A stretch of DNA of 5,422 nucleotides from assembly GCA_002327305.1 (NCBI GenBank), contig DCUZ01000032.1, positions 43,111 to 48,532 on the forward strand, in the 5' to 3' direction. Shown here piece by piece: positions 1-3,999 of this stretch. The notes beneath the pieces were generated by a model. The model was given only the letters and a program-made list of their open reading frames with translations. It had not been told where the DNA came from and made no database searches. Made by a program: the position numbers and the translations under genes. This DNA comes from Holophagales bacterium UBA2201 (lineage in GTDB: Bacteria > Acidobacteriota > Thermoanaerobaculia > UBA2201). How positions within the stretch are numbered: the first letter of the stretch is position 1; every line of letters starts with the position of its first letter.

Positions 1-4
1 ACTC

Positions 5-32
5 GAAACTAGAAACTCGAAACTAGAAACTC
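5..32. repeat. 7-bp tandem array A (GAAACTM x4) abutting the ATPase start codon
   Basis: Four back-to-back heptamers lie here: GAAACTA (5-11), GAAACTC (12-18), GAAACTA (19-25) and GAAACTC (26-32). A partial unit, ACTC, occupies 1-4, so the array probably continues left of the window. A and C alternate at the last position, giving a 14-bp super-period. The array ends 3 bases before the ATG at 36 and fills the place where a Shine-Dalgarno sequence would be; none is visible. It also supplies stop codons in two frames (TAG at 10-12 and 24-26), so an upstream gene could end inside it. Seen directly; any function is inference. Confidence 0.9.
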
Positions 33-35
33 ATC

Positions 36-992
36 ATGGACAACGCCATCACCGTCCGCGACCTCTCCAAGCGATTCGGCCCCTTCAAGGCGGTGGACGG
101 CGTGAGCTTCACCGTCGCCCGCGGGGAGATCTTCGGCTTTCTGGGGGCCAACGGCGCGGGGAAGTCCACCACCATCCGGATGCTGTGCGGCCTCCTGGAG
201 CCCACCTCCGGGACGGCCGTCGTGGCGGGACATGACGTGGGGCGGGAACCCGACCGGGTGAAGGCGCGGATCGGCTACATGTCGCAGAAGTTCTCCCTCT
301 ACGAAGACCTCACCGTGGCCGAGAACCTCCGCTTCTTCGGCGGCATCTACGGCCTGGGAAACCACCGGCTGGCCCAGCGGTCGGCCTGGGCCGTGGAGAT
401 GGCGGGACTGAAGGGGCGGGAGCGGGTGCTGGCGCGCGATCTGGCGGGCGGATGGCGCCAGCGCCTCGCCCTGGGATGCGCCCTCCTCCACGAGCCCCAG
501 ATCCTCTTCCTCGACGAGCCCACGGGGGGGGTGGACCCCGTCTCCCGCCGCGCCTTCTGGGCCCTCATCCAGTCGCTCGCGCGGGGGGGCACCACCGTCT
601 TCGTCACCACCCATTTCCTGGACGAGGCGGAATACTGCCGCACCATCACCCTCATCCACGCCGGGCGCCTGGTGGATTCCGGCAGTCCCCGCCAATTGAA
701 GGAGGAGCACCTCCGCACCCCCATCCTCGAGATCGAATGCGACCGCGTCGTGGAGGCCATGCGCCTCCTCCAGGCCCAGCCGTGGGTGGAGGAGACCAGC
801 GTCTTCGGCACCCTGCTCCACGCCGCGGTGCCCGACGAGGCCGCCGCCCGGGAGCGCATCCCCACCCTGCTGGCGGAACACGGGATCGCTCTGCGTCGCA
901 TCGAACGGATACTCCCCTCTCTTGAGGATGTGTTCATCCACCTCATCGGGGGCAAGAACCGGGAGACGAGAGAGGTGAGACGTGAGAAGTGA
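36..992 (+). CDS. ABC-2 type exporter ATP-binding protein (single nucleotide-binding domain, YbhF/CcmA-like)
   Basis: This 318-residue cytoplasmic ATPase should power the two permeases encoded downstream. Visible motifs are Walker A GANGAGKST (37-45), Q-loop Gln84 in IGYMSQ, a signature LAGGW (136-140) in place of LSGGQ, Walker B ILFLDEP (156-162, catalytic Glu161), D-loop GGVDP (164-168) and H-loop His193 in TTHFLDEAEYC. A C-terminal region of about 110 residues ends in LEDVFIHLI, typical of ABC-2 export ATPases. The Trp for Gln in the signature and the LDEAEYC stretch are, as I recall, common in YbhF-type ATPases, where the protein is often a tandem double domain; here it is single. ATG 36 is the first start after an in-frame TAG at 24-26. 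No Shine-Dalgarno is visible because array A occupies its place, so translation may be coupled to an upstream gene. The last ~10 residues (RETREVRREK) are encoded by array B and look accreted. The family is certain; the substrate is unknown. Confidence 0.95.
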   Translation: MDNAITVRDLSKRFGPFKAVDGVSFTVARGEIFGFLGANGAGKSTTIRMLCGLLEPTSGTAVVAGHDVGREPDRVKARIGYMSQKFSLYEDLTVAENLRFFGGIYGLGNHRLAQRSAWAVEMAGLKGRERVLARDLAGGWRQRLALGCALLHEPQILFLDEPTGGVDPVSRRAFWALIQSLARGGTTVFVTTHFLDEAEYCRTITLIHAGRLVDSGSPRQLKEEHLRTPILEIECDRVVEAMRLLQAQPWVEETSVFGTLLHAAVPDEAAARERIPTLLAEHGIALRRIERILPSLEDVFIHLIGGKNRETREVRREK

Positions 993-1025
993 AGTGCCAG
1001 ACGAGAGACGGGAGATGAAAGAGAT
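963..1025. repeat. 7-bp purine-rich array B (GAGACGW-like) running through the ATPase stop codon
   Basis: Nine heptamers in constant phase are GAGACGA, GAGAGGT, GAGACGT, GAGAAGT, GAAGTGC, CAGACGA, GAGACGG, GAGATGA and a weak AAGAGAT. The consensus is GAGACGW and the strand is almost pure purine. The first four units are translated as the charged C-terminus of the ATPase, and its TGA stop (990-992) spans the junction between units 4 and 5. Copy-number or sequence drift would therefore change where the ATPase ends. Array A's GAAACTM unit is also purine-rich with period 7, but the two are not the same sequence. Confidence 0.8.
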
Positions 1026-1051
1026 GAGGCTGAACATGCATCCCTTCATGC

Positions 1052-1227
1052 CTTTCCCTCCTTCTTGCCTTGCGGCCTTCCGGTTTTGGGGCCTTTCGCC
1101 TTTCCGGCTTTCCAGCTTTCCGGCTTTCTGGCATTCCAGCTTTCCGGCATTCCAGCTTTCTGGCTTTCCAGCTTTCCGGCTTTCCGGCTGCCTGGCCTTC
1201 CCGCTTTCCCGCCTTCCCGCTTTCCAG
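1052..1227. repeat. 8-bp array C (CTTTCCGG-like, 22 units) between ATPase and first permease
   Basis: The stretch divides into exactly 22 consecutive octamers without a phase slip. The best-preserved core is 1100-1187, where the units are CTTTCCGG, CTTTCCAG, CTTTCTGG and CATTCCAG. The outer units are more degenerate (for example CCTTGCGG at 1068-1075, TTTTGGGG at 1084-1091, CTGCCTGG at 1188-1195). The last units before the ribosome binding site shift to CCTTCCCG/CTTTCCCG. The array is pyrimidine-rich on the coding strand and free of stops in several frames, so it creates long false open frames whose translation repeats every 8 residues (FRLSGFPA-like). It fills most of the 251-base gap between two genes expected to be co-transcribed. 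It is not a CRISPR array, because there are no spacers. Confidence 0.92.
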
Positions 1228-1238
1228 CGGAAGGGAGG
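1212..1238 (+). promoter_or_regulatory. Ribosome binding site of first permease, with possible pairing to the last array C units
   Basis: GGGAGG at 1233-1238 lies 5 bases before the ATG at 1244 and fixes that start. The purine tract GGAAGG (1229-1234) overlaps the 5' part of this site. It can pair perfectly with CCTTCC of array C (1212-1217), or with CTTTCC (1220-1225, one G-U pair, AGC loop). The array could thus compete with the ribosome for the site. The ribosome binding site is seen; the regulatory pairing is inferred. Confidence 0.6.
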
Positions 1239-1243
1239 CCGGC

Positions 1244-2383
1244 ATGTGGCGTAGGTTCCTGGCCCTGGCCAAGAAGGAACTGCGCCAGGTCCGCCGCGAC
1301 CGACGGACCCTGGCCGTGCTCCTCCTCATCCCCGCCGTGTGGCTGGTCCTGTTCGGCTACGCCCTCAATTTCGACGTCAAACACCTCCCGTTGGGAGTGA
1401 TGGACCACGACCGGACATCGTCCAGCCGCGACTTCGCCGCCCGGTTCGGCCGGACCGAATACTTTGATCTCGTCCGCTTCCTGGAGCGCCCCGAGGAGGC
1501 CGACGCGGCCCTGGCGCGGGAGGAACTGGCGGTCGTACTGACGATCCCGCCGGAGTTCGGCGCCGCCCTGGCCTCCGGCCGCCAGGCCCGCGTCCAGATC
1601 CTCCTGGACGGCTCCAACTCCACCATCGCCGGGGCCGCCGCCGGATATGCCGCCGCCATCGCCCGGGAGGCCTCCGTCCAACTGTCCGTGGAGGCGATGG
1701 AGCGCCGGGGGGGCCTCGCCCCGGCCCCGCCCCTCGATTTCCTCCCCCGCGTCCGGTACAACCCGGAGCTCAAGAGCATCAACTTCTTCCTCCCCGGCCT
1801 CATGGGGCTCATCCTGACCATCACGGCGGTGGTTTCCATCGCCCTCTCCATCGTCCGGGAGCGGGAGCGCAACACCATGGAGCAATTGGCCATCTCCCCG
1901 GTCACCCCGCTCGAACTCATCGCGGGCAAGACCCTCCCCTACCTCGTCATCTCCCTGGGCGCGGCGTTCCTCATCCTCCTGGCGGGATGGGCCCTTTTCG
2001 GCGTGGTGGTGGCCGGAAGCCGCTTCATGCTCCTGGCGGGGACCGTCCTGTTCCTGACCGCCTGCCTCGGCATGGGAATGCTCATTTCGACCCTGGTGGA
2101 GACCCAGCAGGCCGCCTTCCAATTGGCCCTCCTGGCGGTCCTCCTCCCCTCGTTCCTCCTCTCCGGTTTCGTCTTCCCCATCCGCAACATGCCCCTGGTG
2201 ATCCAATGGATCACCCTGGCGGTGCCGGCCCGCTATTATCTGGTCGTCCTGCGCGACATCATCCTCAAGGGAGCGGGACCGGGCGCCTACTGGGACCAGT
2301 TCGCCTTCCTGGCCCTCTTCGCCGCCCTCACCCTCGCCGTGGCGGCGGCGCGGATGAGCCGGGGCAGGAGGGTGGGACCATGA
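1244..2383 (+). CDS. ABC-2 type transporter permease 1 (YbhS/YbhR-like, ABC2_membrane_3)
   Basis: This 379-residue inner-membrane subunit of the exporter has a cytoplasmic N-terminus with the family motif KKELRQVRRD (10-19) and one membrane helix (about 23-41, ending LFGYALNFDV). An extracytoplasmic alpha/beta domain follows (about 45-170, with DHDRT, a VVLTIPPEF strand and a DGSNST turn). The RYNPELKS motif (171-178) then leads into about five C-terminal helices. Between the first two of these is the cytoplasmic RERERNTMEQLAISPV loop, a probable ATPase contact, and further on is SGFVFPIRNMP. The start is the ATG at 1244 with a strong Shine-Dalgarno, because KKEL normally lies about 10 residues from the N-terminus. 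The frame is open back to a TTG at 1070, but that extension only translates array C. The gene overlaps the next one by 4 bases (ATGA), implying translational coupling and a heterodimeric permease. Family confidence is high; the cargo is unknown. Confidence 0.94.
   Translation: MWRRFLALAKKELRQVRRDRRTLAVLLLIPAVWLVLFGYALNFDVKHLPLGVMDHDRTSSSRDFAARFGRTEYFDLVRFLERPEEADAALAREELAVVLTIPPEFGAALASGRQARVQILLDGSNSTIAGAAAGYAAAIAREASVQLSVEAMERRGGLAPAPPLDFLPRVRYNPELKSINFFLPGLMGLILTITAVVSIALSIVRERERNTMEQLAISPVTPLELIAGKTLPYLVISLGAAFLILLAGWALFGVVVAGSRFMLLAGTVLFLTACLGMGMLISTLVETQQAAFQLALLAVLLPSFLLSGFVFPIRNMPLVIQWITLAVPARYYLVVLRDIILKGAGPGAYWDQFAFLALFAALTLAVAAARMSRGRRVGP
2366..2371 (+). promoter_or_regulatory. Shine-Dalgarno of second permease
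   Basis: AGGAGG lies 8 bases upstream of the ATG at 2380, inside the 3' end of the first permease gene. It decides the start: the same frame is open back to 1987, but that earlier part only shadows the first permease. Confidence 0.85.
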
Positions 2384-3585
2384 GGACCATCCTCCATCTC
2401 GTCGTCAAGGAATTCCTCCAGTTCCGGCGGGACCCCAAGATGTTCCCCATCATCTTCGTGGCCCCCATCCTCCAGCTCGTCATCCTGGGCTACGCGGCCA
2501 ATCTCGACGTGGAGGCCATCCCGACGGCCCTGCTCGACCGCGACCGCACGGCCCAGAGCCGGGCGCTGGCCGAGGCCTTCGCCGCCTCGGGCCATTTCAC
2601 CTTCACCGCCGTGGTGGAGGCGGAGGCGGAGTTGGACCGGCTGATGGACCGCGGCGAGGTTTCCATGGCCCTGGTCGTCCCGCCCCGATACGCCGACGAC
2701 CTGGCCGCCGGGCGGACCGCCGCCGTCCAATGGATGGCCGACGGCTCCGACACCACCTCCGCCACGACGGGGCTCAACTACGCCACGGCCATCGCGGCGA
2801 ACTATGCGGCAAAGATGCTGGAAGGCGGGAACGCGGGAACGCGGGAACGCTCCTCCAACCAACCTGAAGAAACTGCTAATCTCGCAACTTCTTCGGCCTT
2901 CAGCCTTCAGCCTTCAGCCTTAAGCCATCCGCAACCCGCCGCTATCGCGGCGGAGTTGCGGATCTGGTACAACCCCGACCTCAAGAGCCGCAACTTCATG
3001 GTCCCCGGGGTGCTGGGGCTCCTCCTGATGGTGATCACGATGATCCTGACCTCCCTGGCCATCGTCAAAGAGCGGGAGATCGGGACGATGGAGCAGATCA
3101 TCGTCACCCCGGTCAAGGCGTGGCAGTTCATCGCCGGCAAGATCATCCCCTACGCCCTGATGGGGCTGGTGGACATGACCATCGTCCTCCTCGTCACCAC
3201 GCTCTGGTTTAGGGTCCCCATGCGGGGGTCATGGGTCCTGCTGGTCACCCTGACCCTGACCTATCTCCTCACCACCCTCGGCCTGGGGATCCTGGTCTCC
3301 ACCGTCAGCCGCACCCAGCAGCAGGCCATGATGACGGCCGCCTTCTTCGTCATGATGCCCATGATCTACCTCTCGGGATTCGTGTTCCCCATCGCCAACA
3401 TGCCCGCCCCCATCCAGGCGACCACCTATATCATGCCCCTGCGCTACTACTTCGTCATCATCCGCGGCATCTTCCTCAAGGGGGCCGGCCTGCCCGAATT
3501 GTGGGACGAGGCCGCCGCCATGGTCGTCCTCGGCGCCTTGATCTTCGTCCTCGCGGCGATGCGGTTCAGGAAAAAGGTGGACTGA
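2380..3585 (+). CDS. ABC-2 type transporter permease 2 (YbhR-like, ABC2_membrane_3), with repeat-derived insert
   Basis: This 401-residue paralogue of the first permease has the same order of parts. They are N-terminal VVKEFLQFRRDPK, one helix ending ILGYAANLDV (about 22-44), an extracytoplasmic domain with LDRDRT, VVPPRYADDL and ADGSDTTS, the motif WYNPDLKS (196-203), then a C-terminal membrane bundle. That bundle includes the VKEREIGTMEQIIVTPV loop and SGFVFPIANMP. It probably pairs with permease 1 and the ATPase as a drug, lipid or polymer exporter. The odd part is residues about 148-187, between the extracytoplasmic domain and WYNP. There the reading frame passes through arrays D and E and encodes a low-complexity Ser/Pro/Gln/Thr stretch. 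Counting residues from the shared (G/N)YA site to YNP gives about 26 more than in permease 1. The frame stays open and both flanks are well conserved, so the gene is probably functional. It is the last gene of the operon. Confidence 0.94.
   Translation: MRTILHLVVKEFLQFRRDPKMFPIIFVAPILQLVILGYAANLDVEAIPTALLDRDRTAQSRALAEAFAASGHFTFTAVVEAEAELDRLMDRGEVSMALVVPPRYADDLAAGRTAAVQWMADGSDTTSATTGLNYATAIAANYAAKMLEGGNAGTRERSSNQPEETANLATSSAFSLQPSALSHPQPAAIAAELRIWYNPDLKSRNFMVPGVLGLLLMVITMILTSLAIVKEREIGTMEQIIVTPVKAWQFIAGKIIPYALMGLVDMTIVLLVTTLWFRVPMRGSWVLLVTLTLTYLLTTLGLGILVSTVSRTQQQAMMTAAFFVMMPMIYLSGFVFPIANMPAPIQATTYIMPLRYYFVIIRGIFLKGAGLPELWDEAAAMVVLGALIFVLAAMRFRKKVD
2825..2848. repeat. 8-bp array D (GCGGGAAC x3) inside permease 2
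   Basis: Three perfect copies of GCGGGAAC occur at 2825-2832, 2833-2840 and 2841-2848, followed by GC. Three octamers make 24 bases, so the block is frame-neutral, but gain or loss of one unit would shift the frame. It encodes GNAGTRER-like residues in the extracytoplasmic linker, at the left edge of the extra segment absent from permease 1. Confidence 0.88.
2891..2925. repeat. 7-bp array E (CTTCAGC x5) inside permease 2
   Basis: Five consecutive heptamers are CTTCGGC, CTTCAGC, CTTCAGC, CTTCAGC and CTTAAGC (2891-2925); a degenerate CATCCGC follows at 2926-2932. All three frames are used in turn, giving SAFSLQPSALS in the protein. Arrays D and E are separated by about 42 bases of less GC-rich, non-repetitive sequence (2849-2890). 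Together they make up the extra linker of permease 2. Confidence 0.88.
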
Positions 3586-3588
3586 AGG

Positions 3589-3609
3589 CCTCAGGCGCCG
3601 GCCCTGGGG
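3589..3609 (+). terminator. Candidate hairpin after the exporter operon (no U tract)
   Basis: CCTCAGG (3589-3595) pairs with CCTGGGG (3603-3609), including one G-U pair, around a 7-base GC-rich loop. It starts 4 bases after the TGA of permease 2. No run of T follows, so it is a weak candidate for intrinsic termination. It may instead stabilise the 3' end of the mRNA. Confidence 0.3.
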
Positions 3610-3636
3610 AGCGCAACCTCCGTGGGCCATCCCATC

Positions 3637-3653
3637 TTGCAGGGTTTGCAGGG
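3637..3653. repeat. Two direct copies of TTGCAGGG, 9-bp period
   Basis: TTGCAGGG occurs at 3637-3644 and again at 3646-3653, separated by one T. Two copies are few and could be chance, but they fit the pattern of short-period repeats elsewhere in the window. Confidence 0.5.
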
Positions 3654-3795
3654 ACGAAGGGGTACGCCGCCGGTCCGCCCCGTGGCCTTGCCATAAAAAC
3701 AAGTGAGAATTACGAAGGAAGAAGGCAGTTTCCCGCCCCACCGAAGAAGCAGAAACGGCGAAAAAGGGGAGAAGAGGTTCCTTGTATTTTGCCCT

Positions 3796-3837
3796 CTTTC
3801 ATACTTCTTACTTCGCCTTATTCCTTGCACCTTTGTG
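3796..3837. repeat. Degenerate 7-bp-period tract
   Basis: The stretch divides into six heptamers: CTTTCAT, ACTTCTT, ACTTCGC, CTTATTC, CTTGCAC and CTTTGTG. CTT recurs at the start of each unit, or one base later. On the other strand it reads as AAG-ending heptamers such as CACAAAG, GTGCAAG and GAATAAG. It resembles a decayed version of the perfect arrays in the operon. The match is loose and could be partly chance. Confidence 0.4.
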
Positions 3838-3883
3838 GTGGTAGCAGCGCGTTTGAGCCGTCCCAAGGCGACACGCGGCGGGC

Positions 3884-3913
3884 AAAAAAAGAAGGGCATC
3901 GTGTCCCTTCTTT
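3884..3913 (-). terminator. Intrinsic terminator for the propeller gene
   Basis: A perfect 9-bp stem is formed by 3888-3896 (AAAGAAGGG on +) and 3905-3913 (CCCTTCTTT), with an 8-base loop. Read on the minus strand, the stem runs straight into T residues: seven consecutive T (3890 down to 3884), of which three are in the stem. It lies about 87 bases past the TGA of the minus-strand gene, so it fits as that gene's terminator. On the + strand the stem is followed only by ATGG, so it would be weaker in that direction. Confidence 0.7.
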
Positions 3914-3975
3914 ATGGTGCTCTTCGCTTTGAAAATCAGCGGTGGATGTGGCCTTGGCCAACTATATTACTTGGA

Positions 3976-3996
3976 AATAGGTGACTGTCCCCTATT
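3976..3996. repeat. 21-base near-palindrome in the 3' untranslated region of the propeller gene
   Basis: Arm AATAGGTGAC (3976-3985), a central T, and arm GTCCCCTATT (3987-3996) are complementary except for one T/C mismatch. It ends 3 bases from the stop codon of the minus-strand gene. From memory, AATAGGTGACTGTCC-like sequences recur between genes in many GC-rich bacteria, sometimes near IS200/REP-associated tyrosine transposases; I cannot verify that here. No transposase lies in the window. Confidence 0.6.
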
Positions 3997-3999
3997 ATC

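Larger units (their letters stand above)
3586..3999. other. Convergent intergenic region, 414 bases, no supported gene
   Basis: The region lies between the + strand exporter operon and the - strand propeller gene. It contains a GC-rich hairpin just after the permease, two copies of TTGCAGGG, a decayed 7-bp-period tract, a minus-strand intrinsic terminator and a near-palindrome. These are listed separately. Open frames on both strands (for example 3703-3984 + and 3591-3899 -) give low-complexity basic or Cys/Phe-rich translations with no recognisable domain and no good ribosome binding site. I see no tRNA and no complete mobile element. It may be a patchwork of dispersed intergenic repeats. 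Confidence 0.75.

Noticed and set aside
9..1049. 346-residue minus-strand open frame opposite the ATPase
   Set aside because: Its translation is Gly/Glu/Asp/His-rich low complexity and lies antisense to a gene with every ABC ATPase motif. It is a by-product of high GC.
1052..1227. CRISPR array
   Set aside because: The units are contiguous 8-mers with no spacers and no nearby cas genes.
1046..2206. 386-residue minus-strand open frame over array C and permease 1
   Set aside because: It is an antisense shadow of permease 1 whose ending is only the reverse translation of array C (KAGK/ES-type repeats).
1987..2379. N-terminal extension of permease 2 back to 1987
   Set aside because: It overlaps permease 1 in another frame and is Pro/Arg/Gly-rich. 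The ATG at 2380 has an AGGAGG site at proper spacing and gives the normal family N-terminus.
3591..3899. 102-residue minus-strand open frame
   Set aside because: It starts within the terminator stem/T-tract region and crosses the degenerate repeat tract. No recognisable domain is present.
3231..3932. 233-residue + strand open frame
   Set aside because: Its first half shadows permease 2 in another frame. The rest crosses intergenic repeats and shows no domain.
3703..3984. 93-residue + strand open frame
   Set aside because: No Shine-Dalgarno at convincing spacing, low-complexity basic and hydrophobic patches, and it runs through the terminator and into the near-palindrome.
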